This document shows, in pieces, positions 17,428 through 26,471 of a stretch of 64,000 nt of DNA. Positions within the stretch are counted from its first letter, which is position 1; each line of letters starts with the position of its first letter. The translations under genes were made by a program, and so were the position numbers. The stretch is from Pseudanabaena sp. UWO311 (lineage in GTDB: Bacteria > Cyanobacteriota > Cyanobacteriia > Pseudanabaenales > Pseudanabaenaceae), in assembly GCF_006937785.1 (NCBI RefSeq), contig NZ_SJEE01000002.1:186001-250000 (forward strand). Direction: 5' to 3'. The notes beneath the pieces were generated by a model, which saw only the letters and a list, made by a program, of their open reading frames with translations, was not told where the DNA came from and did not search any database.

Positions 17428-18906
17428 ATGGATGTTTTATTAACAAAACTGTATGAAATCTTCACAGCCCAAATTTTAGATATTGGAGGTACTAAGTTTT
17501 CGATCGCGACAATCGCCTCTTTACTAGGACTAATTATCCTAGCTTTTTTTGTATCTAGACTTATTAGCGAAATCATTCGGCGAACACTTTTAAATCGATT
17601 TCGCATTAATCGCGGATTACAAGAAGCGATTACCGTATTTATCAAATATGTATTGATCACCCTTAGTAGCGTGATCATTTTACAAACGGCGGGAATTAAT
17701 CTCAGTTCCTTAGCTGTAATTGCTGGTGTAGTAGGAATTGGACTCGGCTTTGGATTACAAAATATTGCCAGTAACTTTATTAGCGGACTAGTTTTGCTAT
17801 TCGAGCAAACAATTAAGGTTGGCGATTATATCGAAATCGGAGAACTCAAGGGCACAATTGAAAAAATTTCCATTCGCTCTACAATTATCCGTACTGAAGA
17901 TGACCTATTCGTGATTGTGCCAAATCAAAGGTTTATCGAGAACAATACGGTCAACTGGAGTTATGAAGGACATACTTGCCGAATTCATATACCTGTCAGT
18001 GTTGCTTATGACACAGATCTATTGGTCTTGACTGAAACCTTACTAACTGCGGCTCGGCATGAGCCCCGTGTACTATCTAACCCACCACCAGAAGTTTGGT
18101 TTAAATCATTTGGTAGAGAATCACTTGAGTTTGAGCTATTGGTTTGGATTGATGATCCTGATGCCAACGAACCAATTCGGAGTTCTATTAATTTTCGGGT
18201 TGCCTATGAGTTCAGAGCTAAAGGCATTAGAATTCCTTTCCCAACTAGAGAAATAATCCTGCACAATCCTAAAGTACTTAGTCAAATTGTTACTAAGAGA
18301 GAGCCAGAAGATTATGAAAATATTCAAAATCTACAAACCACAAAACAGACAAGTTCTCAAACATCTTCCGCTAATCATGAAATAGATGCGAGCAGTCTGC
18401 GTGATTTATTGCGAAAAATATCCTACTTTGAAAGAAGTACAGAAGTAGAACTATTTGCTTTAATTGCAAGGGGTTATCGTAAATATATTGATATAGGCGA
18501 AGTGATTTGCCGTGAAGGAGATCCTAGTGAGGAGTTCTACATCATTTTGTCTGGGGCAGTAGAAGTTTTTTCTGAAAGGAATAATCAAGCGATCGCAACT
18601 TTAAGGGAAGGTGATTTTTTTGGTGAAATATCTCTACTGACTGGTACGCCTCGAACTGCAACTGTCCGAGCTTTGGTCGTTAATACAGTTCTTTTTGTGG
18701 TTGAGCGTCAACAATTGCAAAAACTTTTAAGTGAACATAAGGAGTTAGGTGAACAAATAGCTGTGAAATTATCAGAACGTCAACAGATTTTAATCAGTCT
18801 CGGATTATTGAATGAAGAAGAATTGCAGCGATCGCAATATGCCGCACTGACATGGGTACGCGATCGCTTAAATAATTTATTTGGGATTAGCTTAGGCAAA
18901 AACTAA
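17428..18906 (+). CDS. MscS-type mechanosensitive channel with C-terminal cyclic-nucleotide-binding domain
   Basis: 492 residues. Three hydrophobic segments (about 25-45, 68-88 and 93-120), the last a Gly/Ala-rich pore helix (AVIAGVVGIGLGFGLQNIASNFISG), lead into the MscS beta domain (KVGDYIEIGELKGTIEKI) to about residue 275. After a Ser/Gln-rich linker, residues about 325-450 form a cNMP domain with the phosphate-binding cassette FFGEISLLTGTPRTATVRA. This predicts a channel tuned by cAMP or cGMP; that regulation is inferred. ATG start. Confidence 0.9.
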   Translation: MDVLLTKLYEIFTAQILDIGGTKFSIATIASLLGLIILAFFVSRLISEIIRRTLLNRFRINRGLQEAITVFIKYVLITLSSVIILQTAGINLSSLAVIAGVVGIGLGFGLQNIASNFISGLVLLFEQTIKVGDYIEIGELKGTIEKISIRSTIIRTEDDLFVIVPNQRFIENNTVNWSYEGHTCRIHIPVSVAYDTDLLVLTETLLTAARHEPRVLSNPPPEVWFKSFGRESLEFELLVWIDDPDANEPIRSSINFRVAYEFRAKGIRIPFPTREIILHNPKVLSQIVTKREPEDYENIQNLQTTKQTSSQTSSANHEIDASSLRDLLRKISYFERSTEVELFALIARGYRKYIDIGEVICREGDPSEEFYIILSGAVEVFSERNNQAIATLREGDFFGEISLLTGTPRTATVRALVVNTVLFVVERQQLQKLLSEHKELGEQIAVKLSERQQILISLGLLNEEELQRSQYAALTWVRDRLNNLFGISLGKN

Positions 18907-19042
18907 TATAGTAGGTATGCTCAAAGCTGCACCAATAAGTATTTGAGAGTGCTACTTTCTCATTTTGCAAATAAAGATCTTTGGACAGTTTAATTTTTTG
19001 AGATAGGCGATCGCCTATCTCAAAAAAAATCATAAGGAGTAT

Positions 19043-19083
19043 TACCAAAATGTGACATGGCATAGCCATTTTACGTTTTGGTG
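19043..19083. repeat. short family A-like palindrome
   Basis: TACCAAAATGTGACATGGCATAGCCATTTTACGTTTTGGTG contains the ATGGCNTAGCCAT core and TACCAA end of family A but not its second half. It looks like a solo or decayed copy. Confidence 0.5.
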
Positions 19084-19169
19084 TAAATCATGACCTAAAG
19101 AGTGATGACAACTTGGAGAATTGTCATGAGATTCTGGTATGTTTGAGGTTCGCCGTTAGCTGACAATCC

Positions 19170-20942
19170 ATGACCGTTAGAGAAACTTTTCGTCGCACAA
19201 AAATTGTTGCTACTATTGGCCCCGCAACCAGTAGCCCCGATATGATCCGCCAGCTTATTGAAGCAGGCGCAAGCACCTTTCGCCTCAACTTTTCCCACGG
19301 CACTCATGCTGACCACCATCGCAGCATTTGCAATATTCGCCAAGTATCTAGCGAACTCAATCAACCTGTGGGCATTTTGCAGGATTTGCAAGGGCCAAAA
19401 ATTCGCCTTGGGGTATTTAAAGAAGGCCCAATTACTCTTAATAAAGGTGACAAATTTACCCTTACTAGCCGCAAAGTTGATGGTAACTACGAGATTAGTT
19501 GCATTACCTATGACACCCTTGCCGAAGAAGTGCCTATCGGCGCAGTAATCATGCTCGATGACGGCAAAGTAGAGATGGTCGTCGAAGATGTAAATGTAGA
19601 ATTAGGTGATCTTTATTGTCGCGTGGTCATTGGCGGCACACTTTCTAATAATAAAGGGGTAAATTTCCCGAATGTGCACTTATTGGTCAGTGCGATGACC
19701 GATAAAGATCGCGAAGACTTACGTTTTGGCTTGTCTGAAGGCGTGGATTGGGTAGCACTTAGCTTTGTCTGTAATCCTGAAGATGTGCTTGAGGTAAAAG
19801 ACTTAATTGCCGCTTCAGGTCGGAAGGCTAGCGTCATTGCCAAAATCGAGAAGCACGAAGCGATCGCTAATATGGAAGCGATTCTCTCGGTCTGCGATGG
19901 CGTAATGGTAGCAAGAGGCGATCTGGGCGTGGAAATTCCTGCCGAAGATGTACCGATCGCCCAAAAGCAATTGATTAAAACCGCTAATCGCCTTGGCATT
20001 CCTGTCATTACCGCGACACAAATGCTCGATAGCATGGTCAGCAGTCCTCGGGCAACCCGCGCCGAAATTTCTGACGTTGCAAATGCGATCATTGATGGCA
20101 CTGATGCCGTGATGCTCTCTAACGAAACAGCCGTGGGGAAATATCCGATTTTGGCTGTGGAAACGATGGCAAGAATTGCCGTACGTATCGAAAGAGAACA
20201 AGATCTTAAAATGCAACCCCTTGAAAGCATGGGACGGGCTGTGCCCAATGCCATCAGTCAAGCTGTGGGCAGAATTGCCATTCAACTTAATGCAGCTGCG
20301 ATCGTTACTCTTACCAAAACAGGCTCAACAGCGCGGAATGTTAGCAAATTTCGACCACCAATTCCCATTTTGGCAGTTACACCCAATGTCCAAGTAGCAA
20401 GGCGTTTACAAATGGTCTGGGGTGTACAGCCGATGGTATTAATATCTTTGCCATCAGCAAGACAAAATTTTGAAGCAGCTCTCAACCTCGCGCAAGAGAT
20501 GAAATTGCTCTCCGCAGGTGATTTGGTGGTTATGTCCGCAGGCACATTGCAAGACGTGGCAGGCTCTACGGATTTGATCAAAGTTGAGTTTGTTTCATCG
20601 GTAGTTGGCAAAGGCTTAAGCATCGGCTCTGGTATTGTTCATGGACGCGCTAGAGTTGCTTTCCATCACCTTGATGTCCGAGACTTTAACGAAGGTGAAA
20701 TCCTTGTTATTGATCGCACTGATGCCGACTATATTGACGTAATTCGCAAGGCATCCGCTGTAATTACTGAAGAATCAAGTCTTGATTCTCATGCGGTGGT
20801 GATTGGTCGCAGACTGGGTATACCTGTTTTGATCGGGGTACACAATGCCACAGGCTTCATTCGCGATGGCGAACCGCTTAGCGTTAACTTCAGCAAAGGC
20901 ATGATCTATTCAGGCTCGCGATCAGACGATCTCGCATTTTAG
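19170..20942 (+). CDS. pyk: pyruvate kinase with C-terminal phosphohistidine-type domain
   Basis: 590 residues, about 110 longer than the short bacterial enzyme. The catalytic barrel begins RRTKIVATIGPATSS and includes the active-site signature IAKIEKHEAIANMEAIL and MVARGDLGVEIP; domain C follows. The extra C-terminal part (about 480-590) resembles the PEP-utilising mobile domain and keeps a Ser-His-Ala at LDSHAVVIGRRLGIPVL. It makes pyruvate and ATP from PEP and ADP. The same C-terminal extension is known in several cyanobacterial and Bacillus pyruvate kinases. Confidence 0.95.
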   Translation: MTVRETFRRTKIVATIGPATSSPDMIRQLIEAGASTFRLNFSHGTHADHHRSICNIRQVSSELNQPVGILQDLQGPKIRLGVFKEGPITLNKGDKFTLTSRKVDGNYEISCITYDTLAEEVPIGAVIMLDDGKVEMVVEDVNVELGDLYCRVVIGGTLSNNKGVNFPNVHLLVSAMTDKDREDLRFGLSEGVDWVALSFVCNPEDVLEVKDLIAASGRKASVIAKIEKHEAIANMEAILSVCDGVMVARGDLGVEIPAEDVPIAQKQLIKTANRLGIPVITATQMLDSMVSSPRATRAEISDVANAIIDGTDAVMLSNETAVGKYPILAVETMARIAVRIEREQDLKMQPLESMGRAVPNAISQAVGRIAIQLNAAAIVTLTKTGSTARNVSKFRPPIPILAVTPNVQVARRLQMVWGVQPMVLISLPSARQNFEAALNLAQEMKLLSAGDLVVMSAGTLQDVAGSTDLIKVEFVSSVVGKGLSIGSGIVHGRARVAFHHLDVRDFNEGEILVIDRTDADYIDVIRKASAVITEESSLDSHAVVIGRRLGIPVLIGVHNATGFIRDGEPLSVNFSKGMIYSGSRSDDLAF

Positions 20943-20944
20943 TT

Positions 20945-20979
20945 ATATTAAATCTGATGCAAAGCATCAGATTTAATAT
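20945..20979 (+). terminator. pyk terminator
   Basis: ATATTAAATCTGATGC-AAA-GCATCAGATTTAATAT followed by a T run. Confidence 0.8.
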
Positions 20980-20993
20980 TTTTTGAGTTAGTC

Positions 20994-22148
20994 ATGGAAA
21001 ATTTTGCTTTTTACAATCCAGTCAAGATTTTATTTGGCAAAGGTCAAATTGCGAATATCAGTGCAGAAATTCCTGCTGATGCCAAAATCCTAGTCATCTA
21101 TGGTGGCGGTAGTATCAAAACCAATGGAGTTTACGAGCAGGTAAAGGCAGCCCTCGCAGGTCATAACTTTCTCGAATTTGGCGGGATTGAAGCAAATCCG
21201 CATCTGGAAACATTGCTCAAAGCAGTGGAACTGATTCGAGCTGAAGGAATTGATTTTTTGCTATCCGTGGGCGGTGGTTCTGTCCTTGATGGCACAAAAT
21301 TTATTGCTGCTGCTGTTCCCTTTGAAGGTGATCCTTGGGATATTTGTGCGAAACAAGCCCCTGTAAAAGCAGCGATTCCCTTTGGTGCAGTATTAACTTT
21401 GCCCGCCACTGGCTCGGAGATGAACACTAACTCTGTGGTTACCAAATGGAAAACCCAAGAAAAATTATTTTTCTCTAGTCCGTTTGTATTTCCAAAATTC
21501 TCAGTGCTAGATCCTGAAACAACATTCTCGTTGCCTATTCGTCAGGTCAGTAATGGAATTGTTGATGCCTATGTTCATGTTATGGAACAGTATTTGACAT
21601 ACCCTGCCAATGCGCCATTACAGGATCGGATGGCTGAGTCTATTCTCAAAACCTTGATCGAAGAAGGCCCCAAAGTCTTAGCAGATCTCCATAACTACGA
21701 AGCTCGGGCAAATGTGATGTGGTGTGCCACGATGGCGCTAAATGGATTGATCGGTGTGGGTGTGCCTCAAGACTGGGCAACGCATATGATTGGTCATGAG
21801 TTAACGGCGCTACATGGCATCGATCACGCTCAAACTTTGGCAGTTGTTCTACCGAATACTATGACGATTAGGCGCGATCGCAAACGGCAAAAGCTTTTGC
21901 AATATGCGGATCGCGTTTGGGGTCTTGACGATGGCACAGAGGATGTGCGCATTGATCGAGCGATCGCTAAAACTCGCGACTTTTTTGAGTCTGTTGGTGT
22001 TCGCACCCATCTTTCAGACTATGGCGTAGGGCTAGATGTAATCCCCAAAATAATTGATCGCTTCAAGAAACGTGGTTTTGTTGCTTTGGGCGAAAATCAA
22101 GATATTACTCCCAAGGTTGTCGAGCAAATTTTAGCGCTCTGTGCTTAA
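20994..22148 (+). CDS. iron-containing alcohol dehydrogenase, YqhD/butanol-dehydrogenase type
   Basis: 384 residues of the Fe-ADH family. The N-terminal FYNPVKILFGKGQI and the GGGS loops bind NAD(P). Metal ligands sit in VDAYVHVMEQ (Asp, His) and HMIGHELTALHGIDHAQTLAVVLP (two His; about residues 262-285). It reduces aldehydes with NADPH in homologues such as YqhD. The gene begins 51 bases after pyk, with a terminator between them, so it is probably a separate unit. Confidence 0.9.
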   Translation: MENFAFYNPVKILFGKGQIANISAEIPADAKILVIYGGGSIKTNGVYEQVKAALAGHNFLEFGGIEANPHLETLLKAVELIRAEGIDFLLSVGGGSVLDGTKFIAAAVPFEGDPWDICAKQAPVKAAIPFGAVLTLPATGSEMNTNSVVTKWKTQEKLFFSSPFVFPKFSVLDPETTFSLPIRQVSNGIVDAYVHVMEQYLTYPANAPLQDRMAESILKTLIEEGPKVLADLHNYEARANVMWCATMALNGLIGVGVPQDWATHMIGHELTALHGIDHAQTLAVVLPNTMTIRRDRKRQKLLQYADRVWGLDDGTEDVRIDRAIAKTRDFFESVGVRTHLSDYGVGLDVIPKIIDRFKKRGFVALGENQDITPKVVEQILALCA

Positions 22149-22159
22149 CTTTTATCTGC

Positions 22160-22184
22160 AAAGGTGCTGCATTGCAGCACCTTT
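22160..22184 (+). terminator. terminator after the alcohol dehydrogenase gene
   Basis: AAAGGTGCTGC-ATT-GCAGCACCTTT followed by GTTTTT. Confidence 0.8.
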
Positions 22185-22189
22185 GTTTT

Positions 22190-22285
22190 TAATTCATAAA
22201 AGTGTGACAACACTTTTATGAATTAAAAACAAACTCTGTAAGGGTTTTAAAAACACAAAATGGCGTAGCCATTTTGTGTTTTTGT
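22190..22285 (-). repeat. family A palindromic element, copy A3 (reverse, end worn)
   Basis: Reads in reverse orientation: TTCATAAAAGTGTG..., then GTAAGGGTTTT, then ACACAAAATGGCGTAGCCATTTTGTGT. The TTGGTA end next to the terminator is missing and the other end is TTTTTGTA, so no clear target duplication remains. Confidence 0.65.
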
Positions 22286-22311
22286 ACTACATGGTTGTTG
22301 GAATATAAATT

Positions 22312-22782
22312 ATGACTAAAAAACTTCTATTTGTTTGCCTCGGGAATATTTGCCGATCGCCTGCGGCAGAAAATATTATGAATCATTTAGTTGAGAAGCA
22401 AGGACTTGGCGATCGCTTTATCTGTGATTCGGCTGGCACAGGTGGCTGGCATGTGGGTGCACCACCTGATCGCCGTATGCGAGCAGCAGCCAAAGAACGC
22501 GGCTTAGATTTTGTTGGTTCAGCTAGACAATTTCAGGCGATGGATTTGCGTGAATTTGATTTGATTCTAGCGATGGACAAAGATAACTACTGCAATATTC
22601 TCGCTCTCGATCCGCAAGGGAAATTTACCGACAAGGTGAAGATGATGTGCGACTACTGCGAAACCTACACCGATAAAGAAGTTCCTGACCCCTATTACGG
22701 TGGTGCAGATGGGTTTAACTATGTTATCGATCTGCTATTTGATGCCTGTGGTGGTCTTCTCAAATCTTTTCCCAAAAACTAA
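22312..22782 (+). CDS. low-molecular-weight protein-tyrosine phosphatase
   Basis: 156 residues. The catalytic P-loop is CLGNICRS (Cys9, Arg15), and the general acid lies in VPDPYYGG (about residue 125). This is the LMW-PTP family; in bacteria it usually dephosphorylates tyrosine kinases of polysaccharide export, but no such kinase is nearby. ATG start; convergent with tyrA over a shared palindromic terminator. Confidence 0.93.
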   Translation: MTKKLLFVCLGNICRSPAAENIMNHLVEKQGLGDRFICDSAGTGGWHVGAPPDRRMRAAAKERGLDFVGSARQFQAMDLREFDLILAMDKDNYCNILALDPQGKFTDKVKMMCDYCETYTDKEVPDPYYGGADGFNYVIDLLFDACGGLLKSFPKN

Positions 22783-22808
22783 AGAGAGGGCGCAAAGCGC
22801 CCTCTCTT
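22782..22808. terminator. bidirectional terminator between phosphatase gene and tyrA
   Basis: AAGAGAGGGCGC-AAA-GCGCCCTCTCTT. Confidence 0.75.
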
Positions 22809-22812
22809 CAAT

Positions 22813-23682
22813 TTAATCGACGTAAAATGAGCGATCGCGTTGAGTATTAGCCAAAAAGGCTTCTAGTTCTTCCCATTGTTTGTTCTCAATTAAGCTAATT
22901 ACTTCTTGCAAAGATTGCTGATAGGTATGTAGCGATCGCAATACAGCTGATTGATTGTATTCCGCCATTAGCCTTCCTAATTCAGGATTGCCGCCACCAA
23001 CGCGACTAGTATCACGAAATCCAGAACTCGCTAAATTTTGCGCTAATTTTAAAACTGTCTGATCGCCTTCTGCTTGACAAGCCGCAATCAAACTTGCACT
23101 AATCATTACAGGTGCGTGACTAATTATCGCCACAGCGCGATCATGCTCTTCAGGGCTACATTCAAATACATTCATACCCACTGACTGCCAGAGCGATCGC
23201 ACTTTCTCAACAGCAGCAATATCATTACTGGGCGTAACTACACAGGGACGATTTTGAAAGAGATCCTTTTCTGCGGCTGAAATTCCTTGAAATGCAGTCC
23301 CTGCCATCGTATGACTTCCCACAAATCGCTGATTAAATTGCTGGCAAATCTTCGATGCTGGCTCGACGATCGCTGATTTGACTGAGCCAACATCTGTAAA
23401 GATGACATTAGCAGGTAACTTTGGCGCTATTAATGTAATTGTGGACAGGATAGAGGCGATCGGTGTGCAGATGACAACGATATCTGTTTGAGCAAGAATG
23501 CGATCGGGAATATTTTCAATATCTATATCAGCGATATTTACGGCAGCGATCGCTTCAGCCTGTTTGCAGGTGTCAGGATTGCGACTGATGCCCCACACAT
23601 AGTTATGACCTTGGGATGAAGCGAGCAGATCTAACCCCAGCGAGCCACCAATTAAACCTAATCCAACGATACCAATATTCAT
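22813..23682 (-). CDS. tyrA: prephenate/arogenate dehydrogenase TyrA
   Basis: 289 residues from the ATG at 23682. This start is chosen over the GTG at 23694 because GGAAG lies just upstream of the ATG and because IGIVGLGLIGGSLG then opens the protein, as in the family. The Rossmann motif is followed by the prephenate dehydrogenase core (VGSHTMAGT, ISHAPVMISA). Cyanobacterial enzymes usually prefer arogenate and NADP; that preference is not visible here. No ACT or chorismate mutase domain is fused. Confidence 0.92.
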   Translation of the reverse strand: MNIGIVGLGLIGGSLGLDLLASSQGHNYVWGISRNPDTCKQAEAIAAVNIADIDIENIPDRILAQTDIVVICTPIASILSTITLIAPKLPANVIFTDVGSVKSAIVEPASKICQQFNQRFVGSHTMAGTAFQGISAAEKDLFQNRPCVVTPSNDIAAVEKVRSLWQSVGMNVFECSPEEHDRAVAIISHAPVMISASLIAACQAEGDQTVLKLAQNLASSGFRDTSRVGGGNPELGRLMAEYNQSAVLRSLHTYQQSLQEVISLIENKQWEELEAFLANTQRDRSFYVD

Positions 23683-23694
23683 AAAGGCTTCCAC

Positions 23695-23729
23695 ATAATA
23701 AAAGGGGTGCGAAGCACCCCTTTTATTAT
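23695..23729 (-). terminator. rpmB terminator
   Basis: ATAATAAAAGGGGTGC-GAA-GCACCCCTTTTATTAT between rpmB and tyrA. Confidence 0.75.
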
Positions 23730-23730
23730 T

Positions 23731-23967
23731 TTAGAACTTGCGAAGATCAAGCCCTGCTTCTTTAGCAAATGCAGATAGTCCTTTCTTTTGCAGAGTCTTA
23801 ATAGCTTTAGTAGAAATTTGTAATTTTACAAAACGCTTTCCTTCTTCCCACCAAATTCTTTTGTCTTGTAAGTTTACGTGTTGTAAGTGCTTATGACGCT
23901 TGTGTGAGAAAGAGATCGATACAGAATTATTGGCTTTTTTGCCTGTTAGTTGGCATACGCGACTCAT
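23731..23967 (-). CDS. rpmB: 50S ribosomal protein L28
   Basis: 78 residues, the normal L28 length. It starts [11 protein letters not shown] and contains SHKRHKHLQ, as in bacterial L28. Only one cysteine (Cys5) is present, so this is the zinc-free form. ATG start. A terminator separates it from tyrA. Confidence 0.96.
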   Translation of the reverse strand: MSRVCQLTGKKANNSVSISFSHKRHKHLQHVNLQDKRIWWEEGKRFVKLQISTKAIKTLQKKGLSAFAKEAGLDLRKF

Positions 23968-24052
23968 AGTACTAGTCTCCTATTTTTTCAGTCCAGCTAC
24001 CCATAGTACAGCCTCAAAGCATACTTAGGCAATCAAGAAAAATATTTTAGCG

Positions 24053-24107
24053 CTCAAAGCCCAAAAGAGAGACAACGCTCCACTTCGTCTCTCTTTTGGG
24101 CTTTGAG
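24053..24107. repeat. palindrome with CTCAAAGCCCAAAAGAGAGAC arms
   Basis: Perfect outer arms of about 20 bp around AACGCTCCACTTC. It lies upstream of both flanking genes. Confidence 0.7.
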
Positions 24108-24118
24108 TCACTCTGTAA

Positions 24119-24319
24119 TACCAATTCACGAAAGTGTTCACACTTTTGTGAATTAAAAAACAAACCCAGTAAGGGTTTTAAGGAATAAAGATTAAATAAC
24201 ATGTGCAAATAAAACCCAAAATTGGTTCGGCGGGCGTAGCCCGCCGAACCAATTTTGGGTTTTATTAAATTTTCATTCCTAAAAACACAAAATGGTGTAG
24301 CCATTTTGTGTTTTGGTAT
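24119..24319 (-). repeat. family A palindromic element, copy A4, interrupted
   Basis: Starts TACCAATTCACG and ends TTTTGGTA, in reverse orientation, with TAA directly on both sides (3-bp target duplication). The expected GGGTTTTAAAAACAC is broken after GGGTTTTA by about 100 bases (24181-24280). Confidence 0.75.
24181..24280. repeat. palindromic element nested inside A4
   Basis: Ends AGGAATAAAGATTAAAT and ATTAAATTTTCATTCCT are imperfect inverted repeats. The centre is a perfect hairpin AAAACCCAAAATTGGTTCGG... with loop GTA, the same constant outer stem as the variable-stem class. It looks like a later insertion into A4. Confidence 0.65.
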
Positions 24320-24376
24320 AAGACAATCAAAGCGATGAGGTCTGTAAATTACAAGCTGGGCTAGGATATTGCAAAA

Positions 24377-24748
24377 ATGAGTAATAGCAGAATTTTTAAA
24401 AGCGCAGAATTTTTTCAATCAACAGAAGATGAGCCTATTCGCTCTGTCGTTACTGAGTCCTCAGACACCATCGTGGTGGCTTGGTATATTAAGCCAAATC
24501 AAGAAATTGCCCCACATCTTCATCCTCACGGGCAAGACACTTGGACTATTTTGCAAGGTAAAGGCAAATATTATTTAGATCAACAAGGTTCAACTACAGC
24601 GATCGCCGCAGGAGATATTGTTATTGCGCCTACTGGTTGTGTCCATGGAGTATTCAACGATGGCGATGAGCCACTAGTTTTTATTTCAACCGTTTCACCA
24701 GCTACCGCAGGATATCAACCTGTATTGATCGAGGCTTCGATTTCCTAA
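24377..24748 (+). CDS. small cupin-domain protein
   Basis: 123 residues, a single cupin barrel. Motif 1 reads PHLHPHGQDTWTILQG (His ligands) and motif 2 reads AAGDIVIAPTGCVHGVFN, keeping one His. It is probably metal-binding, but substrate and role are unknown. ATG start. The stop codon touches a perfect palindrome. Confidence 0.82.
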   Translation: MSNSRIFKSAEFFQSTEDEPIRSVVTESSDTIVVAWYIKPNQEIAPHLHPHGQDTWTILQGKGKYYLDQQGSTTAIAAGDIVIAPTGCVHGVFNDGDEPLVFISTVSPATAGYQPVLIEASIS

Positions 24749-24803
24749 ACCCCAAAGCGGCAGATTTGCTTGCGAAGAAAGCAAATCTGCCGCTTTGGGG
24801 TTT
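24747..24803 (+). terminator. palindromic terminator after the cupin gene
   Basis: AAACCCCAAAGCGGCAGATTTGC and its complement around TTGCGAAGAAA. Confidence 0.7.
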
Positions 24804-24826
24804 ATTGTGATTTTCGGCGCATAAAA

Positions 24827-25240
24827 ATGGAACATAAAACAATGAAATTATTAATGCAATATTTTCGAGATATCAAACTCAACAAATTGATTTTATGGTG
24901 CTATTTAATTTGGTATTTAGTTGTCATAATTTTTCATTTTGACCCCACACTTAAAATATGGATTAATGCTATGGGAATCAGTGTAGTAATTGGCACTGCA
25001 TTAGTATTAAGCGTTTCTGCTAGCGATAGCAAAGTGGATTATTGGCAAACATTTCGACTGTATTTAATGCCATTCTGTGTGTCTAGCTTTTCATCATTGA
25101 TTAAAGATAAAGGATTTATTGTAATTATTTCCCCCAAGCCACAGGAAACAATATTGGCGATATTAAGCTGTGGTATTTTCTTGTCGATTATTGGAGGGAT
25201 TAAATTTGCGAATAGAGCGATTAACCCAAAAAACAGCTAA
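24827..25240 (+). CDS. small integral membrane protein, unknown function
   Basis: 137 residues from the ATG at 24827. An upstream TTG would put the preceding palindrome into the protein and is rejected. Three to four hydrophobic segments are visible (about 19-36, 42-60 and 112-128, with a weaker one at 74-90). No family is recognised. It is AT-rich relative to its neighbours. It sits between a cupin gene and dapB without evidence of an operon. Confidence 0.6.
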   Translation: MEHKTMKLLMQYFRDIKLNKLILWCYLIWYLVVIIFHFDPTLKIWINAMGISVVIGTALVLSVSASDSKVDYWQTFRLYLMPFCVSSFSSLIKDKGFIVIISPKPQETILAILSCGIFLSIIGGIKFANRAINPKNS

Positions 25241-25284
25241 CTTGTAAGCTAAGCTCAAAGCTATATGCTTTCCATTTTTAATCC

Positions 25285-26106
25285 ATGACCAATAATGCAC
25301 AAATCCCTGTTGTTGTTTCTGGGGCGACAGGCAAAATGGGGCGCGAAATTATTAAGGCGATCGCCCAATCACCAGACATGATGCTCGCAGGTGCGATCGG
25401 CAGATCGCACATTGGCGAAGATATCGGCGAAGTTATTGGTATTGGTGAATTAGAAATACCTGTGACCGATAATCTCGAAGTTGTTCTCGCCCAAGCTGCA
25501 CAAGAATCACAACTACCAGTGATGGTCGATGTCACCCACCCCAGCATCATTTATGACAATATTCGCTCAGCGATCGCCTATGGTGTGCGTCCTGTCGTTG
25601 GCACAACAGGCTTAAGTGAGCAACAAATTGCCGATCTTGCCATTTTTGCGGACAAAGCAAGTACAGGCTGTATTATTGCCCCAAATTTCTCCGTCGGTGT
25701 AATTTTGATGCAACAAGCCGCGATCGCTGCCGCTAAATATTTCCAGCATGTGGAAATTATCGAGCTGCACCACAATCAAAAAGCTGATGCTCCTAGCGGT
25801 ACTGCAATCAAAACTGCACAAATGCTCTCAGAACTAGGTCAATCTTTTAATCCCCCTAGTGTCGATGAAAAAGAACATCTCTCAGGTGCAAGGGGCGCAA
25901 CCTACGGCGAAAACATTCGCATTCACAGTGTTCGTATGCCTGGCATAGTTGCGCGGCAAGAAGTGATTTTTGGCGCAATGGGCGAAACCTTAAAAATTGA
26001 GCATAATGCTAGCGATCGCACCTGTTATATGGCAGGTGTGTTGCTCTGTGTCCGCAAAGTCCTCGTGCTCAAGTCACTTATTTATGGTTTAGAAAAATTA
26101 CTATAA
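25285..26106 (+). CDS. dapB: 4-hydroxy-tetrahydrodipicolinate reductase
   Basis: 273 residues. The N-terminal NAD(P)H-binding loop is [11 protein letters not shown]. The substrate domain shows the signature [16 protein letters not shown] (about 158-173). The C-terminal [18 protein letters not shown] is typical. It catalyses the second step of the lysine and diaminopimelate branch, feeding peptidoglycan. ATG start, normal length. Confidence 0.96.
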   Translation: MTNNAQIPVVVSGATGKMGREIIKAIAQSPDMMLAGAIGRSHIGEDIGEVIGIGELEIPVTDNLEVVLAQAAQESQLPVMVDVTHPSIIYDNIRSAIAYGVRPVVGTTGLSEQQIADLAIFADKASTGCIIAPNFSVGVILMQQAAIAAAKYFQHVEIIELHHNQKADAPSGTAIKTAQMLSELGQSFNPPSVDEKEHLSGARGATYGENIRIHSVRMPGIVARQEVIFGAMGETLKIEHNASDRTCYMAGVLLCVRKVLVLKSLIYGLEKLL

Positions 26107-26130
26107 AGTTCGACTGCATATCGCGCAATT

Positions 26131-26174
26131 GAATAATAAAAAAGCACTTGCAATGCAAGTGCTTTTTATTATTC
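26131..26174. terminator. bidirectional terminator between dapB and tRNA-Glu
   Basis: GAATAATAAAAAAGCACTTGC-AAT-GCAAGTGCTTTTTATTATTC. Confidence 0.75.
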
Positions 26175-26179
26175 AAGAA

Positions 26180-26252
26180 TACCCCCAGGGGAATTCGAAT
26201 CCCCGTCGCATCCGTGAAAGGGATGTGTCCTAGGCCTCTAGACGATGGGGGC
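26180..26252 (-). tRNA. trnE: tRNA-Glu (UUC anticodon)
   Basis: 73 nt on the minus strand. It begins GCCCCCATCGTCTAGAGG and ends CCCCTGGGGGTA with a full cloverleaf. The anticodon loop CTTTCAC carries TTC, and the T-loop is TTCGAAT. CCA is not encoded. In cyanobacteria this tRNA also supplies glutamate to tetrapyrrole synthesis. Confidence 0.97.
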
Positions 26253-26350
26253 GTGTTCTTGACCTTTATTAAGATACATACATGACTGAACCTTTGTCAA
26301 CACTTAAAGCAAACTTTTTTGTATATAGCTGTTGCCAAGTGTATGAGGTC

Positions 26351-26408
26351 ATAAAACCCAAGAAGAGAATGGCGGCGCTTCGCGCCGCCATTCTCTTCTT
26401 GGGTTTTG
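26351..26408. repeat. variable-stem palindrome (AAAACCCAAGAAGAGAATGGCGGCGC)
   Basis: Near-perfect 26-bp arms with loop TTC. Same inner and outer constant parts as the copies at 15959 and in family B. Confidence 0.75.
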
Positions 26409-26471
26409 ATTTTGTCCTAACACAATCGACGGTAGCTATGTAGCAAAAATCCAGCACTTTGTGGCTTTTCG

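Larger units (their letters stand above)
23968..24376. other. divergent gap between rpmB and the cupin gene, packed with palindromes
   Basis: Holds a palindrome at 24053-24107 and family A copy A4 (24119-24319), which is itself interrupted by another palindromic element. Short frames across it follow the palindromes and are not called. Confidence 0.8.

Noticed and set aside
18887-19069. Minus-strand 60-codon frame after the MscS gene
   Set aside because: No ribosome site, no recognisable sequence, and it overlaps the channel gene end.
24047-24418. Minus-strand frame of 123 codons
   Set aside because: It crosses the palindromes of the rpmB-cupin gap and overlaps the cupin gene start.
24770-24826. 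Upstream TTG start for the small membrane protein
   Set aside because: The added residues come from one arm of the cupin-gene palindrome.
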